Of a DNA stretch of 64,000 bases, positions 50,196 to 59,978 are shown piece after piece. Under the pieces are notes generated by a model. That model saw only the letters and a list, made by a program, of their open reading frames with translations, searched no databases and was not told where the DNA came from. Made by a program: the position numbers and the translations under genes. Positions within the stretch are counted from its first letter, which is position 1. Each line of letters opens with the position of its first letter. The stretch is from Leishmania infantum JPCM5 (Eukaryota; Euglenozoa; Kinetoplastea; Trypanosomatida; Trypanosomatidae). The stretch covers positions 1-64,000 of the forward strand of contig NC_009418.2 in NCBI RefSeq assembly GCF_000002875.2, given 5' to 3'.

Positions 50196-51890
50196 TCGGC
50201 GTCTGCACCGGTGAAAACAGACACGCACGCGTGCCTCAGAAATGTGCGGTGCTTCATCAAGTGCTGTTCCTCATCACGGCTTGCCGCATGTGGACAGAGA
50301 GCGACGCCAATGATGAGGGGGAGCGCGTGAGGGTCTGGCGCCGAGCACTTCGCAATGGTTGTCACCTCGGTGCTTGTGCAGGCCATGGCGCACAGATCCA
50401 GCGCAGTCGTGTACTGTATCCCGGCCCTCACTTAGGCACAGTGTGCCTCTGCACGAGAGCAGCTGTACGTGCCGTGACAATGATGCACAGCGGTTTACAC
50501 CTTCTCCCTATTGTTTTCTTCCTGTCACGCTTCCTTCTTGTGTGTGTGTGTGTGTGTGAGGAGGGCTTGCCCCTCCATCTCCTGTATCTCTAGCACCTAT
50601 TCCCGCACTGACTTACCCCCGCTGGTGTCTTCGTTTCCCATTTTTGTGCCTGACCGATCCGTTGTAAGACACTCCTGCTTTCGCTTGCGCGTGCTTGTGC
50701 TTGCTTAGGTTCGCGTACACGTCTGTTTTTCTTTTTTTTTCCCGCGTTGAGGCTGTATAAAGAGAAAGAAGCGCGAAGAGAAGTAAAAGGGGATCGACAA
50801 TGACCTGTGCGACAGAAGACACACAGACTGCGTCATGTGCTCTTCTACTTGCTGCGTGGCCGTCCTTCCCCCTTGTCGTCTTCTCAGCCGCCACCTCTTC
50901 CTGTTCTCACTATCGGTCTGTCTCGCTTTCTGCAAGCCATCCGTCAGCGCATCTCGATAACTCTTTCCTATCATTTTCTTGCATATTTTTACACAAGCGC
51001 TCTTTGCTTTGTATTTATCAGCCTCGCGTCTGGCATGCTGAACGCCTCCTGTCCTCGCAGATGACCTCCACCACCGCGCAGCTTCTGACCCCAGTCCACA
51101 GTACCCCTTGAACCAGCCGTTTATATGGACGCGTCGCCACCGGTGCTCTTGACTAAACGGCACCGAGCAAGTGCGTTAGAAAAGTAGTAGCGAAAAGGTA
51201 TGGCATTGCGCGCTGTGTACTTGAGCGCTTTCCTGCCCTCATTCCTTTGTTTTTCGACTATATCGGGCGCGTCAGCACCTTCTTGTGACTCAACACCGGG
51301 TGTGCGTGCGTGGGTTTGTCTCGTTCTTTGGAGTGCCAATCGCGTAGTAGAAGGCGGAGAAAACGCAAACTGGAAGGTCATGATGATTCGCAATGGCACA
51401 CATAATTTATACATGTATAAAAGAACCGTCTGCATGTCCCCCTCCCCCCTCCTTCTGCTCTACGCCCGCGCTCTTCTACATGTGTGCGGGCAGAGCTAGC
51501 CGTGATGGTGGCCTGCCCGGTCGTGGTCCCCAGCGCGGCATGCGCGCACATTTGCTTGCTTCGTCGTGGATTCGCTGGCACCTCGTGCCTTGCGCGATGA
51601 CGCGTGAGCCGTGTGGCTTGGGTGCAAAGCCCATTCGAAGATCTCACGACGAGGGTTTCGCGACGAGGTCGTGCGGGACTTTACGTGGGGACAGCGTCCG
51701 CGCTTCCACCGCCGCCGACCATCGGACAGGTTTGCCTGCTGCCTCACTGTCTCTCTTCTGCTCTTTTTCTGTTGTCGGCCCGCGACGCTGCCGTCCTTTG
51801 TCGCCGGCGACAACGCGTGCGCTTCATCTTCCCCTCTTTTCCCTTCCTTAGCCTTCTCCACTTGCCCATCGCAGCACGTCGCCACAGCCA

Positions 51891-52886
51891 ATGAAACCAT
51901 CGACCTTAAGTCGCTTCAAAGTCACCGTCTTGGGCGCCAGCGGGGCCATCGGCCAGCCGCTCGCTCTGGCGCTCGTACAGAACAAGCGAGTCAGTGAGCT
52001 GGCACTCTACGACATTGTGCAGCCGCGCGGCGTCGCCGTCGACCTCTCCCATTTTCCACGCAAGGTCAAGGTAACGGGGTACCCGACAAAGTGGATTCAC
52101 AAGGCTCTAGATGGAGCGGATCTCGTTCTGATGTCGGCTGGCATGCCCCGCCGACCCGGCATGACCCACGATGACCTCTTCAATACAAATGCTCTTACTG
52201 TGAACGAGCTGAGCGCGGCGGTGGCGAGGTACGCCCCCAAATCCGTTTTAGCCATTATTAGCAATCCACTGAATAGCATGGTGCCTGTCGCCGCAGAGAC
52301 GCTGCAGCGGGCTGGAGTGTATGACCCTCGCAAGCTCTTTGGCATCATTTCTCTGAACATGATGCGGGCCCGCAAGATGCTGGGCGATTTTACTGGTCAG
52401 GACCCGGAGATGCTGGACGTGCCCGTCATTGGCGGGCATAGCGGGCAAACCATAGTTCCTCTTTTCTCGCACTCTGGAGTGGAGTTGAGGCAAGAGCAGG
52501 TGGAGTACCTGACGCATCGCGTACGCGTGGGTGGCGACGAGGTGGTGAAGGCGAAGGAGGGCCGTGGGTCTTCGTCGCTGTCGATGGCGTTTGCGGCTGC
52601 CGAGTGGGCGGACGGGGTGCTGCGTGCGATGGACGGCGAAAAGACTTTATTGCACTGCTCTTTTGTCGAAAGCCCGCTGTTCGCTGACAAGTGCCGCTTC
52701 TTCGGCAGCACCGTGGAGGTGGGCAAGGAGGGAATCGAGCGGGTGCTGCCACTGCCTTCGCTGAACGAGTATGAGGAGCAGCAGCTGGACCGCTGCCTCC
52801 CGGACCTGGAGAAAAACATCCGCAAAGGATTAGTATTCGTGGCGGAAAACGCGGCCACGTCGACACCCTCGACCGCCTCGCCTTAG
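51891..52886 (+). CDS. Malate dehydrogenase-like protein with altered active site (MDH-C)
   Basis: 331 residues. Same fold as MDH-A, aligned without gaps at the active-site positions. NAD-binding GASGAIG and the LYDI acidic residue are kept, as are the catalytic histidine (His183 in GGHSGQT) and Arg159. Two key positions differ: the second mobile-loop arginine is His93 (RRPGMTH instead of RKPGMTR), and the catalytic aspartate that pairs with the histidine is Asn156 (ISLNMMR instead of TTLDVVR). Loss of the Asp-His pair should cut dehydrogenase activity sharply, and loss of the arginine alters 2-oxoacid recognition. Either a pseudoenzyme that still binds NAD or an enzyme of changed specificity. 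The tail STPSTASP is not a PTS1. Confidence 0.88.
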   Translation: MKPSTLSRFKVTVLGASGAIGQPLALALVQNKRVSELALYDIVQPRGVAVDLSHFPRKVKVTGYPTKWIHKALDGADLVLMSAGMPRRPGMTHDDLFNTNALTVNELSAAVARYAPKSVLAIISNPLNSMVPVAAETLQRAGVYDPRKLFGIISLNMMRARKMLGDFTGQDPEMLDVPVIGGHSGQTIVPLFSHSGVELRQEQVEYLTHRVRVGGDEVVKAKEGRGSSSLSMAFAAAEWADGVLRAMDGEKTLLHCSFVESPLFADKCRFFGSTVEVGKEGIERVLPLPSLNEYEEQQLDRCLPDLEKNIRKGLVFVAENAATSTPSTASP

Positions 52887-55066
52887 AAGAGTTGGAGGTG
52901 CCACGTGAGGTGCGTGATAGAGCATGAGCACGTGCCGCATGACCCTCGCTCCTCTTTGCTGCTCCCTTCCCCCTCCCAACCTCTCTCAAAACGCACAAGA
53001 ACACCAGTGCATGCTCAGGACCGCGCCAATAGCAAAAAAGACAATGCAGAAGGAACGGATGTGTCCGTGTGTGGATCTGTCGCCAATGGGTGTGCGACAG
53101 CTCTAGAGAAGTGTAGGACGACTGCGACTGACGTACTCGGACGCTCGGTGTCGGAATCGGTCGCACCTCCCTCGGTGCCCCTCCCCCTCCCTGCCTGCTT
53201 ACACACAGCCAGCCGGCCTTTTTGCGCTTGTTCTCTTTGCTCCCGTGGGCGTCCATGTGTGTATGCGTATTTGTGTGCGCCGCCCTCGCTGGGACTGTAC
53301 TCAGCGAATCACTTCGTCCCCGCTTGAAGGATAGGCTTTTGCCTTCTCTCCATTTCGTGTGCGCGCGTGTGCCCTTGACGTCCTTCCCCACCCCCTCCTC
53401 GTTTTCCTCAACCCGCAGTTTCCAGCACGCCTCTCCCTCGCTACCTTTCTCTGCGCGCGCATGCACGAATTCGCTGTTGGTGATGATGTCCTCGCCTCTC
53501 TCTCTCTGCGGGCATCCACGTCGCTCGTACCTTTGCATATGAGCACACACACTCACACACGCACGCACACAGATACACACACAGATACACTCCCCCGCAT
53601 GGGTGCGCTTACGTGTTTTTTTTTGTGTGGCGCTTCGAGTGCCTGAGGCAAGAACGGAGGAGGGGGAGGGATGTCCGCAAAACGACGTGGTAATGAGGAG
53701 TGCGTCAACGTGCTCTCCGCCATTCTGATGATATGCTTCACCTGCCATTTATCTTCTCTTTACAGCCATTATGTTCCTGCCGTCTGAGACTTCGAGGAAT
53801 CGAGTCATTTTACCCGTTTGCCCCCCCCCCCTCTTGCTTACCCACCACCACAGGGATCCCTTGTGCGACGGGAAAGGGGGTATATGTAAGTCCAGCTATT
53901 TGCGGGCAGCCTCCCCCGATGCTGCCTTGACAACAACAGAGTTCTCATGGATGGCATTGGCATCGCTAGAGGTATCGAGAGCGCGAGCGGAGGGATACGG
54001 GATTGGTATGCCCTTCCACGGAAACAGGGCCGATGCCCGTTAGGCCGAGTGGGGAGCATGTGCTGCCGTGTATCAAGCTTCTGTTTTGACATCACTCTCT
54101 CTCTCGCCCCTTTTGTTCCGCGTTTTCGCCTTCCCTTCATCGCTCCCTCGAGGCTCAACGTGCTCAGCCCCCACCGAGGGCGACACGATATTTGAAACCG
54201 CGAAGGCGCAGAAGTCATGCCACACACGGGCGCGCGCGCTCTTCCAAGCGAGCCGAGCTCTGCAACACCATTAAGCACGGGTGGCGAAAGCATGAATAAG
54301 CCGGCAAAGAGAAGTACATGTGGGCCATCACGCCGAGAGCAGCCAACACTAAAGCGGCGTAGAAATAGGGCGAGCTGGGCACTCGTGTCAGTCCATCGCA
54401 ACGGTAAGCGTGGAGGGCAACGAAGGAAAATCGCGGGTACGCCATGGTGCGCACAAAGGCAAGACCTTGGGAGAGTTCATCCGTGCCGACGCATATGTTG
54501 CTCGTCGTTCCTTTCCTTGCTACTCCTGCTGGGGCGGCGAGGCTCTGAAGTCCCCCGGTGCATTGTGAGCCGTTTCGTGGGGCAGCCAAGTTTTCTCTGT
54601 TGTGTTTGCTGTCTTGCTCTTTTAGACTTTCTCTTCTGCACATGCCCTTCTGCTTCTCTCCTTTGGTGTGGGGCCATCTCCCCGCGACAGGATCTTCACG
54701 CGCGTACAGTCAACGACACAAAGACACGGAGGGAGCAGTGCTCGTATCGCTGACCGTCGAGAACGTGTTTCTCATCTTCAAGCGGTCTCTGGCGTAACGC
54801 AACCGACCCCCCCCCCCTCCCGCACCCACACACACACGCCCCGCCTTTCCTCTGCCTCGATTTCCCAGTCTCACGACGTGCAAGCGCCCGCACACTCACT
54901 CCGGTGTCTCCAGAGGTGCCCTTACGAGAGAGGAGGTGGGCTACAGGCTCTCTACGCGAAGGGCGGCGTGCATACGCAACTGCGTTCGGGGCCGCTACCC
55001 ATCTTCCACAAAGACGCAGGCACTACCGCGCAAGTGCCGCCAAGTACCATTTCGTCATCGAGAGTC
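52887..55066. other. Long gene-free stretch inside the MDH cluster
   Basis: About 2.2 kb. CA-type repeats at 53545-53592 and a C10 run at about 53821-53830. A minus-strand frame at 54215-54643 contains one convincing hydrophobic helix but no known domain and opposes the polycistron. An open frame continues upstream of the next MDH start but is low-complexity. Confidence 0.55.
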
Positions 55067-56044
55067 ATGCGCTCCTCTGCGGCTCGGCTGTTCCGCGTTG
55101 CCGTCCTGGGAGCGGCTGGCGGCATCGGCCAGCCCTTGTCGCTCCTCCTAAAGTGCAGCCCTCTAGTGACGAGTCTTTCGCTCTACGACATTCGCGGCGG
55201 ACCAGGCGTGGCTGCGGACCTCTCCCACATTCCGTCACCGGCAGAGGTGACCGGGTTTTCCTCAGGTGAGCTGGAGAAAGCCGTGAAGGGAGCGGACTTG
55301 GCGCTGGTGGTGGCTGGCATCCCCCGCAAACCGGGGATGACGCGCGACGACCTCTTCCACACGAACGCCAGCATCGTGCGCGATCTCGCCATCGCCGTTG
55401 GCACGCACGCGCCGAAGGCAATTGTTGGTATTATCACGAACCCCGTCAACAGCACTGTGCCAGTGGCTGCTGAGGCGCTGAAGAAGGTCGGCGTGTACGA
55501 CCCTGCGCGCCTCTTTGGCGTCACCACACTCGACGTTGTCCGTGCCCGCACCTTCGTTGGAGAGGCGCTCGGTGCCAGCCCGTACGACGTTGACGTCCCC
55601 GTTGTTGGCGGCCACAGCGGTGAGACGATTGTGCCGTTGCTATCAGGCTTCCCGTCGCTGTCGGAGGAGCAGGTGCGGCAGCTGACGCACCGCATCCAGT
55701 TTGGTGGTGATGAGGTGGTGAAGGCCAAGAATGGTGCGGGCTCGGCGACGCTGTCCATGGCGTACGCGGCCTCGGAATGGTCCATCTCGATGCTCAAGGC
55801 TCTTCGTGGTGATAGGGGCATTATCGAGTACGCTCTTGTGGAAAGTGACATGCAGCGGCCACATTCTCGCTTCTTTGGATGTGCAGTGGAACTTGGCACA
55901 AACGGCGTAGAGCGTGTGCTGCCGATGCCGAAGCTGAACGCCTACGAACAGCAGTTGCTGGACGCGTGCCTTCCTGCACTCAGCGCTGAGTTCCGCAAGG
56001 GGGTCGACTTTGCCGTCAAGCCGCACCTCTCACAGGATAGTTGA
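55067..56044 (+). CDS. mMDH: Malate dehydrogenase, second intact paralogue (MDH-D)
   Basis: 325 residues from ATG 55067; an upstream open frame to 54668 adds pyrimidine-derived sequence and is rejected. All catalytic positions are kept: GAAGGIG, acidic residue of [19 protein letters not shown] and GGHSGET. The N-terminal MRSSAARLF is short and basic, compatible with mitochondrial import. The central part is near-identical in DNA to MDH-A (55315-55560 and 55596-55761), but the N-terminal 80 and C-terminal 95 residues differ substantially, including the C-terminal helix region, where VKPHLSQDS replaces the FGNK end. It should be active, with possible differences in oligomer contacts or location. 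Confidence 0.93.
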   Translation: MRSSAARLFRVAVLGAAGGIGQPLSLLLKCSPLVTSLSLYDIRGGPGVAADLSHIPSPAEVTGFSSGELEKAVKGADLALVVAGIPRKPGMTRDDLFHTNASIVRDLAIAVGTHAPKAIVGIITNPVNSTVPVAAEALKKVGVYDPARLFGVTTLDVVRARTFVGEALGASPYDVDVPVVGGHSGETIVPLLSGFPSLSEEQVRQLTHRIQFGGDEVVKAKNGAGSATLSMAYAASEWSISMLKALRGDRGIIEYALVESDMQRPHSRFFGCAVELGTNGVERVLPMPKLNAYEQQLLDACLPALSAEFRKGVDFAVKPHLSQDS

Positions 56045-58064
56045 GCTGCAAATGCATGCCCCACACACACGCACCGGCGCCGCCCTCCGTTGCTCCGTTT
56101 TGCTTGACTCCCTCGCCCTCAGATGTTTTCCGTTGCTTTTGCGCTATTTGTTCCGACGTGCACTACTGAGGGGGGAGAGAATGTGAGGAAGGGGGTGAGG
56201 TGCTTGTCTGCCTTTTCTTCTTCGTTCGCTCCCCTCCCTCCCACCCCGCCCCACCACACAACGCCATCGCATTGACTTGTGCCACGGGTATAGGTGTACC
56301 CAAGAAATAGTGATGTCTTATCGCGCCTCTCTTATACCCCCTCTTCTCTCGCGCATTTGGTCAGTGAGATGAGCACCGCCCTCCCCTGAAAGGGAAAGCT
56401 CATCATTGGGCGACATCTGCAAAACTGGCCAGTTGGCACACCACAGCGTGTATGCCACGCTGGCATTCCACTCACACACACGCATGCTGAACCGGTCACG
56501 ATGGCGTTGTAGTGCGAACATGCATGCGTTCTCCACTTGCGCATGAGCTCGTCGTCCTGAATAGGAAACGCCTCCGCTCTGTCGGTCGCCGCGTTTGATG
56601 TGAGGACTGCATCGCCTTTTATCTGTGCGCCATCACAAGAGGTATCATTGGGGGACCCCCATCGGGAAGACTCCAATGGGGCGCCTTACTGCACCCCAAC
56701 GCAACCGTCATACACACTTCTCGCGAAATAACGTAGATCTCCCCGAGGCGCGCACTACGCAGCTTGAAAAGGGGCGAGCACAGGAGGCGCCTGCGAGAGG
56801 CGCTTCAGGGTTTGCTCTACCTGGCGGGAGGAGGGAAAGACGAGGGGCGAGAACTGCCCGCTCGTCTTGGAGCTAGCTTAAGGCGCTGAGGAAGCCCCAG
56901 TTCCACATCGCCTTCCACGAGCCCCGAACTCGGAGCTCCAGTGAGCCGAAGACAACGTGGGGATTCTCATCAGCGTCTCCTCTCTGCTGCGTGTAAGAAG
57001 CTGGCCAGCGAGGTTGTGCCGGCTCAGGAATGCCGCTTCATCTTGCGAGGGGTGCGAGCTGAGATTGCCGCACTGCATGCACACGCCTCACAGCAGCCCC
57101 AGCCATCGCCGATCCCGCGCCAAATATGACCTCCGCGTTACGGGGCTGCCCTACCCACAGTGCGACGCCTGCATGGCATAAGGCGCTGCAATGGCGCTCG
57201 TGCCCGAGGACCCAGGACCAGGGAGGGTACCGAAGGACTGCCGTACGTGGCACGCCGTTCACAAACGCCGCGGAGCCTGGGCCTCCGTGATAAGCGGGCT
57301 CTTGATGGCAGTGGCAGTGCGGCGAAAAGGGCGAAGGGAAGCAGTGATGTGTTGCCGCGGCTACTATCGTGACGGTTGCTCAGTCGTGCAACACAACCGA
57401 AAATGGCGTTGACGGACGTTTTGAGAGGGTGTGGGGTAGCTCACGCAAGGTATTGGGGCACCACCGGGTGGTGACAGATGCCGCAGCCTGTGGTCCCACG
57501 TAATCCTACGCATAGAGAATTTTTCTCCGGGAACGGTGAGCCGTTGTGTTTTTGCTCTTCCGCACGCCAGGGCCCCACCCCCTCCTTACTCTCCCTCCTT
57601 TTAGCTTCAAGTGAGGGGTCAGGGGCGATGCGCACGCCGCACGTCGCGGCACATCGCTCATGCTTCGTGGTGACACTGTGGCGGTGGTGATGAGGTGTGC
57701 TGCCGTGCCGGCTGCTGACGCCTCCTCCCCCTCCCTCTACACCCCTCCCCCCTCCATTCCATACGCAGTATTCGCCATCGCCAGGGAAACCGGGTAGGGC
57801 GTGCGAAGGCGTGGGGGGATTGGCGGCGCAGTGACGGGGCTGCTACCGACGATGAAACGATTGCCCAACCTCTTCTCGCTCGCTCTCCCGCATCTCTTCT
57901 CCGCTTGCTCGGCGACGTGTGCGCCCGTGCCGCCCTGCGTACACACACGGAGCACAGAAATTACGTATATCATTCCTTCCCTCTCTCTTGTGCATGAACG
58001 CACACTTCATTGCTGTTTTTGGATATCCTCCCCTCCTCGTTGCGGCAGCGGCGGAGAAGCGGCC
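56045..58064. other. Gene-free stretch downstream of the MDH cluster
   Basis: About 2 kb. The middle (56600-57480) is GC-rich and may contain decayed retroposon sequence. The right end has C/T-rich leader sequence ending in GCAG at 58045-58048, a possible splice acceptor only 17 nt before the next ATG. No supported gene. Confidence 0.55.
56850..57130 (-). repeat. Possible highly decayed SIDER-like element
   Basis: On the minus strand, GCAATCTCAGCTCGCACCCC followed by TCGC can be matched to GCAACTCTGCACCCCACTCGC of the intact elements, with weaker similarity around it. This is an eye alignment over a short stretch and may be chance. Confidence 0.25.
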
Positions 58065-59051
58065 ATGGTGAAATACGTCGACACCGGCGCCGACACCGCC
58101 GCCGGCGGCAACAAAAAGATGCGCAAAGGCTTCAAGTCAGACCGCCTAGAGAACTACAAGCGCATGCTGGCCAAGAAGAACGGCAAGACAGTCAGAGATG
58201 CCCCGACGTGCACGGCGCGACCCAAGGCACTCACGTTCGACGATTCCTCGCGCAGGGACTATCTGCTTACGCTGCACAAAAAGAAGAACGAACGACGTGT
58301 GCAGGCTTTCGTGGATGCGAAGCGCAAGCAGCGCAAGGACAGTGCCAAGACCCGGCGAGAGCAGCGCGAGGAGGCGCGACGGGCGTACAACAACTACGCC
58401 CGTGTGCCAATTTTACCTGACTATACGTACCGCCTGCCAAGGCAACAGGACGACATGTTTGCCGACGACGAGGAGAACGAGGAGAGAGAGGGAGAGGACG
58501 GCTACAGTAGCCAGAGCGCGGAGGACGGGGAGGAAGACGCCGACATGCCGTGGATAAGTATCGACGATCCGGAGGCATCGCAGAGGCGCCGGCGCGAAAA
58601 GCGGCTGGCAACTCTTCCGCACAGCGCGCACGCGATGCCCGGCGCTATGCTGGGCCAAGAGGCAGGCACCGCTGCGGACACGCACCTCCCTGTCGGCCCG
58701 TCCTCCTCCAGCAAGTTGGACAGCGAGTACGTGACGGTCGACGTGAAGCCGCTCTTTAGCACATCCAGCGGTGACGCAGCGAGCACCCGCAAAGGCGGTG
58801 ACGCAGCGAGCACCCGCAAAGGCGGTGCCGCGTCCACGAAGACGCTGCCTTGCAACAACTTCGATGACCTCCCTCTTGTCGTCCGGCAGGAACTTCACCG
58901 CTTGCGGCAAGAGACGAAGGGCCCCGCAAAGACGAAACCGCGGATGCGCATGATGAAGGAGCTGGAGAAGATTCGCAAGATCCGCAAGCACTCACGCAAG
59001 GGCCACGGCAAGCGCAAAGCCTCTGGCAAGCGTAAGAATCGCAAAAAGTAG
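58065..59051 (+). CDS. Nucleolar Rrp17/Nop12-type ribosome biogenesis protein
   Basis: 328 residues from ATG 58065; the in-frame upstream extension to 57801 is rejected as leader sequence. Residues about 45-105 carry the Nop12/Rrp17 pattern: LTFDDSSRRDYLLTLHKKK followed by a long basic helix (RKQRKDSAKTRREQREEARRAY). In yeast Rrp17 is a 5' exonuclease for 27S pre-rRNA 5' trimming; the human counterpart is NOL12. An acidic stretch (about 130-165), a 9-residue duplication GDAASTRKG (about 236-253), and a Lys/Arg-rich C-terminus (KGHGKRKASGKRKNRKK) suited to nucleolar targeting follow. Family call fairly good; activity inferred. Confidence 0.72.
   Translation: MVKYVDTGADTAAGGNKKMRKGFKSDRLENYKRMLAKKNGKTVRDAPTCTARPKALTFDDSSRRDYLLTLHKKKNERRVQAFVDAKRKQRKDSAKTRREQREEARRAYNNYARVPILPDYTYRLPRQQDDMFADDEENEEREGEDGYSSQSAEDGEEDADMPWISIDDPEASQRRRREKRLATLPHSAHAMPGAMLGQEAGTAADTHLPVGPSSSSKLDSEYVTVDVKPLFSTSSGDAASTRKGGDAASTRKGGAASTKTLPCNNFDDLPLVVRQELHRLRQETKGPAKTKPRMRMMKELEKIRKIRKHSRKGHGKRKASGKRKNRKK
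58770..58823. repeat. 27-bp tandem duplication inside the nucleolar protein gene
   Basis: Two perfect adjacent copies of a 27-bp unit encoding GDAASTRKG, in frame, followed by a partial third. No silent differences, so the duplication is recent and likely polymorphic. Confidence 0.95.
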
Positions 59052-59978
59052 GCAATGAATTCGTGGCCAGTGGGCGATGTGTGCGCCATTCCGAGGGTCC
59101 CTGGCATCTCCCTTTCCTACGAGGCACCTGCCTCTTGTGGGGTGACTCTCCTGCCATCCGTTCTTCTGCGGTCTGCCGCTGCTACTGCGTGGTCGCGATG
59201 CCTCGACTTCGCATGTGACGTTGTGTAATGGCTGTAATTCACAAATAATTTGCGCACCACAGACGGTGGCATCGGAAAGCGCAACATCAGTGCCGCCGCC
59301 GTGTTTTCTCCCCCGCACGGCCCCGTTCCTCTGTCTCCGACTCCCTCCCTCTCTCTTGAATCGGCTGTGGTGCAACGGCGACGTACAGCGAAAAGGGTAT
59401 CGTGGCTCTTGAGCCGCAGCAACCAAAAGAAAAGTGCATGTGTGCCCCTCGTCTCGCAGACGACGCGCCTCTCGAGAGCAGCGAGGAGCCGCACAACAGG
59501 ATGCTGCGCGTCTGCTAAAAAAAAAAACGAACTATGCGGAGGCGAGAAGAGGAGAATGTCTACTGCGTTCTACGCCACGAGGTATGGCGCCTCCCTCCTC
59601 TTCTCCCCTGCCTTCCTGCTCCTTCGTTGCGCACATTTGCTTCTCCGTGCTCATCGCACTGTGACGGGGATGAATGTGCACCATCGACGCCACAGGTGCA
59701 GGTCGGTGTCCTGTTACTCGGACGCGCCGACTCTCTTAACCCCTCGCCCTTTCCCTCCGTCCTTGCTTACTTTTCTATGTGCTTCTTTCCAGTGCTCCGT
59801 GCGCAGCCCCCCCCCCCACGCGTCATCTACGTGCTATCATCACGAGTTCTTTTGGCAAACTAGTTTCACTGCTCCCCTCCCCCTTACCCATCGCTGTGTA
59901 TCTGTCGTCGTCACCATCGGGCCCGATACGCACAGTTTCCGTTAGCACACGCACTCGTCTTCCGCGGCGTGCGTCATC
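59052..59978. other. Intergenic region
   Basis: About 930 bp, C/T-rich on the coding strand (59590-59880), including a C9 run at about 59809-59817. Holds UTRs only as far as I can see. Confidence 0.6.

Larger units (their letters stand above)
48651..51890. other. Long gene-free stretch inside the MDH cluster
   Basis: About 3.2 kb. It contains a perfect 24-bp palindrome of AC/GT repeats (49067-49090), a CCCTCG-type hexamer patch with TC repeats (50148-50195), a GT repeat (50540-50557) and T/C-rich leader sequence before 51891. ORFs on both strands have no recognisable domains. No MDH relic seen. Confidence 0.55.

Noticed and set aside
49509..50593. MDH relic or small gene between MDH-A and MDH-C
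   Set aside because: Neither strand shows MDH motifs in any frame. The ORFs are repeat-derived.
52426..53748. 440-residue minus-strand ORF
   Set aside because: Overlaps MDH-C antisense and continues into low-complexity intergenic sequence; no domain; opposes the polycistron.
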